The notes beneath the pieces were generated by a model. It did not search any database, had not been told where the DNA came from, and saw nothing but the letters and a program-made list of their open reading frames with translations. The translations under genes were made by a program, and so were the position numbers. From Agapetus fuscipes (Eukaryota > Arthropoda > Insecta > Trichoptera > Glossosomatidae), in assembly GCA_951799405.1 (NCBI GenBank), contig OX637361.1, forward strand, positions 9,770,170-9,834,169: a stretch of 64,000 bases of DNA, written 5' to 3'. This document shows positions 1-9,854 of this stretch, piece after piece; positions within the stretch are counted from its first letter, which is position 1; each line of letters begins with the position of its first letter.

Positions 1-177
1 ACTTTTCAAGCCTATAATTTCAAACAAATTTGGTAAACGTGATGATCTTATTATATTTTTAATTGAAATTCGTTAAACAAGCTTATTTTCGTATCCTGCA
101 TGTTATGTTTTTTGCATAAAAAAATTAGATGATTTATTGTTTAAAGAGGTTTTTTGTGTGGATCAGGAACCCTCTTC

Positions 178-472
178 TGATAGGTTGGTATGAGGCTGAC
201 CCCCGTGTTGTAAAAATTGGTTCACTTTTGTCAAAGTCACCCCGATTAAAGGCAAAGGCGGCAGGAGTTGCAAGGTTTATGTTCATGTGATGTTTTTGTT
301 TATTTATATGCGCACATGCAGAAGGTGTAAGGTTCATGCTCATAAGAGGTTTTTTTTGTAAGTGCATGTGTAGCATGTGCATTTATTTGCGCACATGAAG
401 CAGGTGTAGGCGCGAACCTACAAGGGCCTGGTCTGTGAGCATGCATTTAATATGAGCCTTAAATCTGTGGTA
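178..472 (+). repeat. Family A repeat, long subfamily
   Basis: Sense-oriented copy starting TAGGTTGGTATGAGGCTGAC. The middle is longer than in most copies: the conserved palindromic block (CACATGC/GCATGTG type) is present as three diverged tandem modules between about 310 and 415 (GCGCACATGCAGAAGGTG, GTGCATGTGTAGCATGTGC, GCGCACATGAAGCAGGTG). A similar extended middle occurs in the antisense copy at 28596-28872, so this is a subfamily rather than a local accident. Confidence 0.8.
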
Positions 473-715
473 AGGTGGCTATATATGATGACATGTGACA
501 TTTTGCAAATTTTACAGGAGAGCAATTTTAAAGCTTAGTTTGCTGTGAAAAATCCAAACCTCAATGTATTAAAAAAATGTTTTTTCTCAAATCCTATAAA
601 CTCTACACATATATCATTTTGCCATCTTATAGATCACGCGGAGACGAATCTAACGGTATCCATAACTCAATATTGCAAAAAATGTCACATACCACATATA
701 TAGCCATCTTACCAC

Positions 716-758
716 AGAAATGTTAACACATCTTTGCAGCTTAGATTATAGGTTATAG
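716..758 (+). repeat. Family A tail fragment
   Basis: Only the 3' end is present (ATGTTAACACATCTTTGCAG followed by CTTAGATTATAGG). It abuts the SINE-1 copy that begins at about 758. Confidence 0.6.
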
Positions 759-930
759 GAGCCCTCTGTGAAATTGGTTGTCGCTATAGAGAGCGCCAAC
801 TCTCAAGCCAGACCCAGTTTATGTATGTCTTTTGTAATTGCAGATAATTCTATGATATACTTTTTGTGTTTCGCCGGGAATCAAAATCACTTCCGGTTGC
901 GAGTCTGACCACTAGACTACGGACCGGTTG
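758..930 (-). repeat. SINE-1 (tRNA-derived), diverged
   Basis: Reads on the minus strand. The tRNA-like head, seen here reversed, ends in CTAGACTACGGACCGG. Internal promoter box A (TAGTCTAGTGG-like) and a box B-like GATTCCCGGCG are recognisable. The body with the GGTCTGGCTTGAGAGTTGGC block follows, and the end lies near AGGGCTCCT. Clearly older than the copies at 26163 and 45008. Confidence 0.7.
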
Positions 931-975
931 TGTAAGTCACTCATTGCTTTTTATTTTTTATTTCCTCCACTTATT

Positions 976-1213
976 TGTTAGCATGAAGCTGATCATCCAT
1001 AAACTTTAAAAATTGGTTCTCTTCACCAATGTCACCCCTGTTTAAGATCAACACGGCAAGAGTTGAAACGTTCATGTCCACTTGAGATTTGGGTTTTTAT
1101 CTATTTTTTTGTACACATGCAGCATGTGTCAGCGCGAACTTAAACGTATATACGGGCATACACTTAATATAATTTTTAAATTTTAATATACCTTTGCAAC
1201 TTAGATTAAAAGT
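976..1213 (+). repeat. Family A repeat
   Basis: Full-length but diverged sense copy: GTTAGCATGAAGCTGATC at the start, CACATGCAGCATGTG in the middle, CTTTGCAACTTAGATTA at the end. The CCCTGTTTCAGGG palindrome has decayed. Confidence 0.8.
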
Positions 1214-2047
1214 TAGAAAGAGATGAATGAAAAAAAAACATGAAAAAATTTTGATAAAAAAAAAAAAATGTCATAGAAAACATATTGTGTCAACGATTAA
1301 ATAAATTGATTTGACATGAATAAATTTAATGTGTCAAATAACATAAAGCTCTTTGATGTCTCTTTTTCTATTAATTACTATTTAATCAAAGGAAATAGCT
1401 TAATTACAAAAACGTTTCATTTCATTTCAATCAACAAAATCGATTGATTTTATTGAAAAAAAAAAATACGTAGCCCAGTCAAAGAGTACATCAGTGCAAA
1501 GTATGAAGCATTACATGTAAACTAAATCGTAGAGTTTTTCCAAAAATGTGTGGAAACGAAAACGCCTGATAGAGGCACGGTTTGAGTTTTATTACATTTT
1601 TTGTTAAAACTCGATGATTGCGTTTAAATATAAGTTTAATACTTGGGGTGAGGTGGAGTATCGGTTGCAAAACGTCCATTTAAATCGAGTGATTGATCTC
1701 TCGTACTTTGTTATTCGGGAACTGGGGTAAGGGGATGGAGAATGGATGAGGGTTGAGCCTTAGAAAGGTTGAATTACATCTTCAAGGTATTTAATCTCAG
1801 ATGTGTTTGTTTAGCCAGCTTACTTGTCCTTTGATGAGATCTTTTCCTGTAAGATATTTAAAAACGTAGGATTTCGTATTTATAAAAGGGACGGATGCAT
1901 CGCAAGTAAGCAAGTGCGAGAGAGAAAGATGACAAAACGAGAAGTTTTCACTGAAGGTTAATCTATTGTGTGCGTACACGGTTTATAGAAAATATAAACA
2001 ATGAAGCAACAAAACAAGTGTGAGTCGAAAAATATGGATGTAATCGA
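1214..2047. other. No feature recognised
   Basis: AT-rich, with oligo-A runs. Open frames are short and look fortuitous. No repeat shared with the rest of the window was seen. Confidence 0.5.
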
Positions 2048-2283
2048 AGTTGCAAAGATATGTAATATTGGGGATTCACATTATATGCAATCTCACAAGC
2101 AGACACGTACAAGTTTGCCCTTGCACATGCCGCATGTGCACCTACAACACAAAACCCAAATCTCAAATGGACATACACCCTGCAACTCTTGCCGTCCTCC
2201 GCGAAACAGGGGTGACGTTGGCAAAGTGAACCATTTTTTACGGCATGGGTGGTCAGTCGCATACCAACTCATAAGTCAATGCA
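2048..2283 (-). repeat. Family A repeat
   Basis: Antisense copy. It starts at GTTGCAAAGATATGTAATA, keeps CACATGCCGCATGTG perfectly as a palindrome, and runs through CCGCGAAACAGGGGTGAC to CATACCAACTCATAAGTCAA. Confidence 0.85.
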
Positions 2284-2527
2284 TATATTTGTAAGTACAC
2301 GGATAAAATAAACCTTTAACCCTATTTTTATTTTTTCACACCAATTTAGGTCAAGAACGGTGATTTTTTTTGGGAATCCCCATCGAATAAACTTTTAGCA
2401 CGAAATACATAACAAACTATTTTATTTGTTGTTTTTCGCATTGTGCCATTCAGGTTGCTACTTGAATAACAATAATATGATGCGAATACAACCAGAGGTT
2501 CCCAAAAGACTGCATGCGAACCTCTAG

Positions 2528-2770
2528 CGGGGCTATTCTTAGACATTTTAGTCGTCGGTTGAGCCCACGCTTTGACAAACTAATGATGCATTTGTACGAA
2601 GACCTGTCAATCCAAGATGGCCGAAAGTGAAAAGATAATTTGTCTATATACAAATATTACAAAATTCGGTAGGTAAGAATGACCGTGCTGATGAAACTTC
2701 CAGCTCAGGCACCATTAGTTTGTCAACGCGTGGGCTCAACCGACGACTAAAATGTCTAAGAATAGCCCCG
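2528..2770. mobile_element. MITE with ~60-bp terminal inverted repeats (copy 1)
   Basis: The arms GGGGCTATTCTTAGACATTT and its near-perfect reverse complement at the right end extend about 60 bp inward (through AGTCGTCGGTTGAGCCCACG). The element is 243 bp with no coding capacity. The same element lies at 55300-55543 with its interior in the opposite relative orientation. I could not settle a target-site duplication, so the superfamily stays open. Confidence 0.85.
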
Positions 2771-2807
2771 AAAGGGTTTATTTTGATATGATGATGTATG
2801 TATTTGA

Positions 2808-2853
2808 TATGAGCTTTAAATGTTAACATATCTTTGCAACTTAGATTATAGAT
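2808..2853 (+). repeat. Family A tail fragment
   Basis: Tail only: GAGCTTTAAATGTTAACATA then CTTTGCAACTTAGATTATAG. Confidence 0.65.
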
Positions 2854-2855
2854 GA

Positions 2856-3461
2856 TGGTATATGAAAACGGGAATAAAAATTGTGGGCAGATGATTTATA
2901 TACGGAGTTTACCAGAGTGGACCTCTATTAGTTAGTTACAGTCACACAAATCGCAGTGTAAGCTATCTAAAATACAATTCCTAAATTTTTTACCGTTGGA
3001 TGGTCAACAGGTCAAATGTGTCATTCTTATAGCAGCTGGGGATCATGGATAAACCGTCAACTCTTTGTCAAAGTCAAATTCTCCAACGTTCGATTACATA
3101 GTAGATGAAGACCCGAATAATTTTGAGATTTTTGAAATATCTGAATGCCTAGAGGGTTGAAGAACCATACTTTGATTTTTAAACTGGATGGACCAATAAT
3201 GTGAAGGATATCAATGATTTCTCTACAAGAAAACCTTTTATGTGTTTTACTAAGAAACTAAGCTTAAGGATTTTACAAAGTCATAAAAGAACTCGGAAGG
3301 GGGGTCGCAAATCTAGAAAAAAGGATTTTCTTTCACTTCAAAACCATGTTATAGCTTTGTAAAATGGCCATATATCGTGGGTTCTTCTAATCCATTCATG
3401 TAGGGGAGGTTGAGAATACTTCAGCTCTTCGAGTACTTTTCTTGTGAAAGACCGGTATAAA
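2856..3461. other. No feature recognised
   Basis: Apparently unique sequence. No repeat member, RNA gene or convincing reading frame was seen. Confidence 0.45.
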
Positions 3462-3732
3462 GTAGCAACGCAACGCAACTAAGCTACACATATACTGTAA
3501 TTTCTTGCCTGCGTTGCCCCAAAGAGGTCGCATGTGGCGCTTCGGGACCTATTTATTTTTACAGGTAAGGGAGCCGGCCTCATACCAACCACTTTCAGTT
3601 GAAGTGGGGGTTTCCCAGCTACTGGGGGGGCTGGTTCCCATTTCTTGTGAAGGCTGAGTACACCTTTGAGATCGAACCCTTGCTCTCGGCATGGAATGCA
3701 AGCATTCTATCAATTGAGCTATCGACCTTTTT
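3462..3732 (-). repeat. SINE-2 (tRNA-derived)
   Basis: Minus-strand SINE. The tRNA-like head is at the right (about 3675-3732) and contains, on the minus strand, GATAGCTCAATTGATAGAAT (box A) and GGTTCGATCTC (box B). The body carries the conserved CACTTCA/TGAAGTGGGGG and AAATGAGAACC-type blocks. It ends at CTTAGTTGCGTTGCGTTGC (left side). No pairing consistent with a functional tRNA is seen in the anticodon arm, so this is a retroposon, not a tRNA gene. Confidence 0.85.
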
Positions 3733-3734
3733 AC

Positions 3735-4544
3735 GAGCTTGATCGTCGTCGCTACAAAGCGCTAATTCTCAAGAAAGACCCAGTTGCTGTAAGGCTGAAT
3801 GGACCTTTGGTGTAGATAAGTAGATAAGGCGATATTTTGTATGAATGCATATCAAGCCCTGTCCAAGCAGTTTTGACATATCTACAGATTACAACTGGTA
3901 AAAAAAAGCGATAAAACATGGCCGCACGCGAACAGCTGATCTCGTTATCAATTTTGTTTGCATACAATTTTGATGCTATTTGTAGAAAGAACATTTAAAA
4001 GCTTTATCAGCTGATGTTAGCATATTTACGGATCAAATCATCGGTAGATATTTCGGGATTTTTCACCAAGGGCTTATGTACCGTTAACTAACTGAAGTTT
4101 TTTTTTATGATATTCAGAACATTTTATATTAATTTAAGTGGGAAAACGGGTTTTTGGAGGTCTAAAAAAACTTAAAATGTATAGGGTGTTCCACTATGCA
4201 AAAACTTTGAATGTCTCTGAATTAAATAAATAAACACGAAAATCGTTATTTGCGAATTAAAATTCATTTCATGATTGCGGATACGTATTGTGTTCTGTGT
4301 TTTTTTTAAACAAATATTTATTTCACGTATTCCTGTAAAATCATCTTTGTTTGCGGTTTTAATCAAAGATTTGAGTAAACATGTATAAAATTATGAAATT
4401 TTATATATGTTACCGTCATTGCAAGGTCAAAAGCATATTTTGAATTTCTTAGTAATGGACATAGTGCACCCCAAGAGGCATTTCATTTCATTTAGAAATA
4501 CATTCGAAATACATTTCAGAGGGTCAATTCAAAATTTTGCATTT
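3735..4544. other. Mostly unrecognised; short SINE-1 fragment at 3735-3815
   Basis: At about 3735-3815 there is a minus-strand SINE-1 piece (CGAGCTTGATCGTCGTCGCT, then CAAGAAAGACCCAGTTGCTG, then GGACCTTTGG) abutting the SINE-2 head. Beyond it nothing is recognised to 4544. Confidence 0.55.
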
Positions 4545-4909
4545 TAAAACTGAAATACTCCCATACATTTTCAACCTTTGTAAGTGAGGGTAGATTTTTA
4601 AATCACGAATGTTTCGAAGGTCTATATTTTTTTTTTTTTTTTTAAGAGATCCTGTGCGGCAGACTCCCTAGATTCTAAAGACTCTAGGGGTCTATGACAC
4701 TTGTTGTAGTGCTGCAGAGGTGTACGAGCTTGGTCGTCGCTACAAAGCGCCAATACTCAAGCAAGATCCAGTTGCTGTAAGGCTGGATGGACCTTTGGTG
4801 AAACATTGGTAAAGGTTTATGAATTTTTCAACCCAGCGAAGAGCACATTCGAAATATAAATGGTATATTTTTGTGCTCCGCCGGGATCCGAATCCACAAC
4901 CTTCCATTT
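4545..4909 (-). repeat. SINE-1 with poly(A) 3' end and 3'-transduced flank (copy 1)
   Basis: On the minus strand the order is: SINE-1 body (5'-truncated inside the tRNA head at about 4909), the alternative tail AGACCCCTAGAGTCTTTAG ... GAGTCTGCCGCACAGG, an oligo-A run (4628-4643 as T on plus), about 80 bp of extra sequence (ATAGACCTTCGAAACATTCG ... GGGAGTATTTCAG), and a second A-rich end. The same extra 80 bp follows the SINE-1 at 19517-19953, so both descend from one source locus that carried its 3' flank along. Confidence 0.8.
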
Positions 4910-4999
4910 ACGACATTCCTTCTATTGATATTAAGTACCTATTTTTTTACTTACTTTTTATTACAAAGATACAGAGTTTTTCCATAACATGATGTTATC

Positions 5000-5422
5000 A
5001 TTGTTCTTTCCATAACAGTGATGAACTCGGCGGCACGACTGATTTTTGTAACATCGAAGTACTCCCATATCACGCCAGTTATGCGGAAGCTGCACTGGCT
5101 CAAGTTCTCAGAAAGAGGGCGGTATAGACTGTGTGTCATGATAAATACATCCTAGATGGACAGGCACCAGAAAACCTCAGAGAACTGTGTCAAATGCAGC
5201 AAGCCACTAGTACCAGGACTCTAAGGTCAGCTAATGTAGGCTCTGCAAGGCTGAGCTTGCCCCTCAGGGCAACCTCAACCAACTTTGGCGGTCGTGCTTT
5301 CTCAGTTACGGGCCCAATGGCTTGAAACGAGTTGCTGGTTGAAGTGAAGAAAGAACAGGGCAGGGCAAGCTTCAGGAGGAAGCTGAAGACGCATCTGTTT
5401 GAAAGGTCATACCCGGAATAAA
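5000..5422 (+). pseudogene. L2/CR1-like LINE, reverse transcriptase ORF C-terminal remnant
   Basis: Plus-strand remains of a non-LTR retrotransposon ORF2 end. The first frame reads VMNSAARLIFVTSKYSHITP then VMRKLHWLKFSERGRYRLC up to about 5140. The frame then shifts and continues as ILDGQAPENLRELC (5151-5192), NFGGRAFSVTGP (5281-5316), and after a stop NELLVEVKK, then FRRKLKTHLFERSYPE ending at a stop at 5419-5421. The HITPVLKxLHWL, GxRAFSVxGPxxWNxLP and FKxxLKTHLF blocks are typical of the L2/CR1 clade C-terminus. The stop at 5324-5326 sits where the family has Trp (TGG to TGA). One frameshift and one nonsense change make it a dead copy. Confidence 0.85.
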
Positions 5423-5689
5423 GGGCCCTTGAGACTAAATTTAAGTGAAAACGGCGCTTTTAAAAAAAAAATCAACCAAATATATATATAATATATAAAT
5501 TTAGCGAATTTCTTTGAAAAGCTGAACAAAATTGCTGCAAAAAGAGTAAACGTAAACAAATCTGATTTTATCAATTCTTAGATAGTGGTGCTGTCGAAAA
5601 TATTGGGTAATGAATAAAAATAAATGATATTTTTACAGTGGCAACCGGCACACATTTTAAAATCAGTATCCGTAGTACGAGTTTTTTCA

Positions 5690-5794
5690 CAATACTCGAA
5701 GTATTGAGTATTCGAGAAAAATTAATGTAAACTTGCAATGCACTTCTGGTAAAAAAAAAAATCGAAACTTTTTCTTCGAGTATGAGAAAAAACT
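5690..5794. repeat. Small fold-back repeat
   Basis: AGTTTTTTCACAATACTCG AAG at the left and CTTCGAGTATGAGAAAAAACT at the right are imperfect inverted copies (one indel) 22 bp long and 105 bp apart outside to outside. No further copy was noticed in the window. Confidence 0.5.
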
Positions 5795-6757
5795 AAATAT
5801 TTTTTTCAGTCTGCAAACGTCACAGTGACAAGGTTCATTCGCAATCAATAAAAGAATAATCGCAATCCTTCGACCCAGTTACCCGGCCGTGTGACGTCAC
5901 AATTTTTCACATCTCATATTTGTCGAATTGATTTAGACTGACCCGGACAATATAATACCCTTGAACTTTTTTTACAAAACATGTTAACATCTTATTTATT
6001 TTTTCGGAATAACATGTGTTCTCACTTATTCCAATTACTTTTTTTTTATCCAAACATCATTATACTGTTTTTTTTTTTTGAAAAATTACAAATGTCGGTA
6101 ACAGCATAATATGAGATAATCATTTAGGCGTATTATATGTTATTACTAACATTTACAATGGCAGCATAATTTCATTAAATAAACAATTTATCAGCCGTGT
6201 TACTTCCTTGATAAAATCATTATTTTATCATCTTACTTTGTATTACATTTTTATAATAATAATTTTATGGAAAAATGAACATCAATAATTTAAATGTTAA
6301 TGACATCCTAGATGAATCATCTTGTGTTAATAAAATAACTCAAAATATATTATTCAATATGATAATAATAAAATAATTTTATTCTTTATATAAATATATG
6401 TGACTTTTTGTTATTAACATCAATTGATGAGTTTATTCTATGATAAAAATATTTTTTGAAGAAATAATTAGAATTCAATGTTAAATAAAAAAGGCTTTCA
6501 ACATTTGTTTCTTTTTTCTCTGAAAACGCCTCTTTTCAGCCGTTTTTCATGATTAAATTGACATTTAACTGTTTTCATGATTAAACTGCCACTTTTCAAC
6601 CAAATTTTACGAGTAAACAAACACTAGTTGTCAAAATCATGCAATCACATTTTAAATTAATAATGTCAAAATTCCATAAGGCAAGTAAGATCTTACACAT
6701 ATTGTGGAAGTTCTTGCTGCGTTGTCAACTAAGCGAATGATCATATTATTTTTACAG
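5795..6757. other. No feature recognised
   Basis: Extremely AT-rich stretch with poly-T runs (6040-6080) and many TAAT/ATTTTAT words. No repeat family of this window and no meaningful frame were seen. Confidence 0.5.
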
Positions 6758-6822
6758 TTAAGAGGTTGGGGTTTTCCAGCTTCTGAAGGGGGTGGTTCTC
6801 ATTACTTGTGAAGTCTGACCTC
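6758..6822 (-). repeat. SINE-2 fragment
   Basis: About 65 bp of the central body: GGGGTTTTCCAGCTTCTGAA, then GGTTCTCATTACTTGTGAAG, flanked by unrelated sequence. Confidence 0.65.
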
Positions 6823-7310
6823 AAATTTTATAGATTTTATATTAAACTTTTAAGAGTTTGTGTATTCATTCACACAGTGAAAATTAATTTTTAAAAGGAA
6901 TTATATATATTTGTTAAAACATAGAGTTTTATTGTCACAAATTGACTTTATTTATATTTTATACTAAATTCAATCAACTTACTCTTGAGCGAAATGCGAA
7001 ATTCGCTCATATGTTTTTTGCTGACAGTCACATCAAGTTTTAAACACCTTTTGTATGAGCACGAGATGTTTAGCTCGTTGTGTTAAACAAACAGAAATTA
7101 ACAAATGTCGTAAAACATTGCAGCTTAGTGCGCTAAGTAGGTAATATTCAAATCCCGCAATTCTGCAAAGTAAACGAATGCGCATGTTTTAGCGCGCATT
7201 ATAATAATTGCATCATTGTAAGAAAGTGTCCAAATCCATGGCCCATCCCATACGTACAATGAGGTCCGCACGTGAATTGACATAGACAGTATTGTGACGA
7301 CACTAAACTT

Positions 7311-7600
7311 ATCTAATCTAATCTAATCTAAGCTGCAAGGATATATATCATTTAAGATTTATATTAAATGCATTCCCACAAGCAGACCTGTATAATTTCG
7401 CGCTAGCACATGCCGCATGTGGACCTACATTATAAAAACCCAATCTCAAATGAGCATAAGCCCTGCAACTCTTGCCATCCAACCCTGAAACAGAGGTGAC
7501 ATTGGCAAAGTGAACCTTATTTTAAAGTATGGTTGGTCAGCCGCATACCAACCTATAGGTCAAGGAACATACATGACAAATTACATTTTTTAAATCAATA
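7311..7600 (-). repeat. Family A repeat with extended end
   Basis: Antisense copy starting in a CTAATCTAATCTAATCTAAG microsatellite and ending CCTATAGGTCAAGGAACATA. The following CATGACAAATTACATTTTTT is also found (reverse complemented) before the copies at 35618 and 57888, so the element's true left end lies about 35-50 bp outside the usual boundary. Confidence 0.85.
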
Positions 7601-7669
7601 AATAATAATATACATGGACATCAAAAACTTAAAACATAAAAACAATTTCACTTTAATAAACCCTAGCCG

Positions 7670-7891
7670 CCAACATTACACATAAACCGCCATTTCTTTC
7701 TATCCTCACATACTTTCCTCCAGAGTCATAACCTTCTTCATACAAGCTCTTCTTTTATTATCACTCTGGATATTCCATTCATTCGCAATTTCGGATATTT
7801 GGTCCATCCATACCTTTCTCGGTTTTCCTCTACCATGACATCCATATATTCTACCAACATATACTTTCTTCGTCAGTCTTTCCTCATTCAT
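7670..7891 (-). pseudogene. LINE ORF2 C-terminal remnant, group I
   Basis: Minus-strand frame MNEERLTKKVYVGRIYGCHG then KPRKVWMDQISEIANEWNIQ, SDNKRRACMKKVM. After a frameshift the reading resumes as CEDRKKWRFMC. The GxPRKxWxDQI ... DRKKWR layout is the distal C-terminal tail common to many arthropod endonuclease/reverse-transcriptase LINEs. Two further copies lie at 15190-15438 and 31308-31440. Which clade (RTE-like or another) cannot be settled from the tail alone. Confidence 0.75.
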
Positions 7892-7932
7892 CCAGGTTGC
7901 TAGAAAAAAGAGAAATACCTACTGTTTTTTTT

Positions 7933-8030
7933 TAGGATTCAAGTAGTCTTCAAATTAAAAAAAACCGGTCTTCTTTACTGATATTTATTTTACACTTAGA
8001 TTTATTTTAACAATTTATTTTTATTTTTTA
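7933..8030 (-). mobile_element. LTR-like fragment, 3' part (copy 1, split)
   Basis: Matches 59393-59500 (blocks AGTCTTCAAA, CGGTCTTCTTTAC, ACACTTAGATTTATT). On the minus strand this is the AT-rich part downstream of the promoter-like segment, with AATAAAT words that could serve as polyadenylation signals, ending near CTTGAATCCTAA. It is separated from the rest of the copy (8230-8400) by a family A insertion. Confidence 0.65.
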
Positions 8031-8035
8031 CAATT

Positions 8036-8222
8036 CCCTGTTTCAGGGAATGTCGGCCAGAGTTGCAGGGCTTATGTTCATTTGAGTTTGGATTTTATTT
8101 GTAAGTACACAATCAGCATTTGTAAGCGCGAACTACACTTGTTTGTTTGTGGGCATACATCTGAGAGCTTTGAATGAATATATCCTTGCAACTTAGATTA
8201 TAGATTTAGATTATAGATTATA
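8036..8222 (+). repeat. Family A repeat, 5'-truncated, inserted in an LTR-like fragment
   Basis: Begins at CCCTGTTTCAGGGAATGTCG and ends with a three-unit tail (CTTAGATTATAGATTTAG, then ATTATAGATTATAG). The subtype with GTAAGTACACAATCAGCATT matches 25613, 39164, 51632 and 53546. The host fragment is recognisable on both sides (7933-8030 and 8230-8400) by comparison with the uninterrupted copy at 59393-59640. Confidence 0.85.
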
Positions 8223-8229
8223 GACATGT

Positions 8230-8400
8230 ATGGTTTAACAATTACATTTATTTTGCAGATGGTTTGTGTTCACTTGTAGTGTCTTTCGTGTTTAGAAGAA
8301 GAGTGTCGTATGAAGACTGATAAGCAAGCAGTTCGTGGCTTTTTATACTCCAGCGATAGAATTACTAGAAGCCAATTTTGCTGGAACCTTCGAGAGAACG
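8230..8400 (-). promoter_or_regulatory. LTR-like fragment with arthropod core promoter (copy 1)
   Basis: On the minus strand: a heat-shock-element-like triplet at 8381-8399 (GTTCT, CGAAG, GTTCC), then TATAAAAA at 8340-8347, then an initiator TCAGT at 8316-8320 whose A lies 29 bases downstream of the TATA T. This is the normal spacing for an insect RNA polymerase II start. The TATA, initiator and downstream GTATGAAGACTG / CGACACTC block are conserved in the copy at 59501-59640. Interpretation as a solo LTR is inference; no coding part is present. Confidence 0.6.
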
Positions 8401-8557
8401 GTCTTCCAAAAACTTTGAGTACATAATGGTGATGATTGCTAGTTACTTTCTTATAATATATCTTTACCCAAGGTACTTATAATAATTAATCCTACTTATA
8501 TACAGCTCCCATCACCTACAAATTTTATATCTACCTACCTAAATATTTATATAAACG

Positions 8558-8758
8558 CAACGCAACTAAGCTACACATATAGTGTAACTTCTTGCCGCGT
8601 TATCCCCGAGGGGGTCGCATGTGGCGAATTGAACCTGTTTATTTTTACAGGTAAGGGGGCCGGCCTTACGCCAACCACTTCAGATGAAGTGGGGGTTTCC
8701 CAGCTCTCGAGGGGGCTGGTACTCATTTCTTGTGAAGGCTGAGTAAACCTTGCCGGTA
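8558..8758 (-). repeat. SINE-2, lacking its tRNA head
   Basis: CGCAACGCAACTAAGCTACA at the left (3' end of the SINE) through GGTCGCATGTGGCG, GGGGGCCGGCCTTACGCC and the GTGAAGGCTGAGTAAACCTT block. The copy stops before the tRNA-related part, so it is 5'-truncated. Confidence 0.85.
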
Positions 8759-9267
8759 TTTGCTATTTACATAACACTCCATATTATGTTATTGTTTGCC
8801 AACTTAGGAACGCTTTTTGATGTAATTTTGGATTGCACACATTGTCACAGGTCTTAAAAATTTTCATGTGCATTCATCTTCAGGATTTTATTTTCAGAAA
8901 GCTTAAACAAACTATCTCCCTTCAAACTTTTCCTTGGAACAAATTTACCAAGTTGCCACCCAGTCTATTTCTGCAACTTTATAATGAAAATGTCATCGAG
9001 CTGTTAGCTTAAACATAAATCATGAGGTATTATAATAAATCTATGGTGACATTAATAAAAGCACTGTTGTTTAACTGCTACAAAATATTTTTTTTATTAA
9101 AAAATTTAAAATAATGGACTTGAAATAAGCTGTATGGAAAAATAAATTGCGATGTTACACGCCCAGGTTGCTAGGAAAAAGGAAAACTAATTAATATATA
9201 AACAGAAAATAGACATTGTTTAAGAAAAACTTGTTTGCTTTATGTTTCTGTTTTTTTAAATTATTAA

Positions 9268-9303
9268 TTAATTTTCACAGCCTTAATCCACAAAACATTC
9301 AAA
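9268..9303 (+). repeat. Solo copy of the fold-back-associated motif
   Basis: AATTTTCACAGCCTTAATCC, then ACAAAACATTC. The same ~30-bp motif directly follows the hammerhead fold-backs at 48147-48388 and 35338-35548. No ribozyme core is seen here. Confidence 0.45.
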
Positions 9304-9410
9304 ATTTAAACTCATATTTTTGCTCGGTAAACACTATTTCATTCATATTGACCTGTGACGTCTGATCGCCGAGTACATAGAACAAGATTTTAATGCTACG
9401 AATGATTAGA

Positions 9411-9719
9411 TTAACGAATGATAACACACGTGTATTTCCCTCTGAATTCACCTTCTTTCATCTTTTCTTGTGCAGATGACAGCAGTGTTGATTTTTCAGA
9501 AAATATACAAACATTATTATTCTCGAGCAAGGCCGTCACAACCCCTGGCTCCACAGATGAGGATAAGCTCCCTCTCCAGGATGTGATTGTGGGGCGGAGA
9601 ATCAGACTGTCCGGCACAAAGTGGAAGAGTCTCCCATCAGAAGACACCCTCCTGGCATGAAAGACCTCCATGAAGCTACGCCAGGAGCAGTGAAAAGGAT
9701 GGAGGGCATGGATCGTCAC
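9411..9719. other. Unrecognised open segment, less AT-rich
   Basis: On plus, TTCTTGTGCAG at about 9466-9476 resembles a splice acceptor and is followed by an open frame to a stop at 9658-9660 (ADDSSVDFSENIQTLL ... PLQDVIVGRRIRLSG). A 102-codon frame is also open on minus over the same bases. Base composition is clearly less AT-rich than the surroundings. I do not recognise either product. It could be an exon, an unidentified transposon piece or a pseudogene. Confidence 0.25.
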
Positions 9720-9854
9720 CTTTACGCGGCCTAATCGTCAAGAAATTTGTTGCGCGTGCCGGCCATAAGCAAAGTAAGTAATATATTCTAAAGATATATA
9801 GTCCTGTGGAAAGATTGTAACTCTAATTTGTATTTTTGTCCTAGTCCTGATTGT

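Noticed and set aside
2001..2294. 97-codon plus and 99-codon minus frames
   Set aside because: Both run through a family A repeat; similar frames recur wherever family A occurs, so they reflect the repeat, not a gene.
7225..7300. Repeat shared with 16120-16180 (TTGACA...ATACTGTGACG)
   Set aside because: About 40 bp of loose similarity, too little to call an element.
8876..8935. Additional hammerhead core (CTGAAGATGAAT on minus)
   Set aside because: No helix II, no GAA-palindrome-H order and no helix I pairing.
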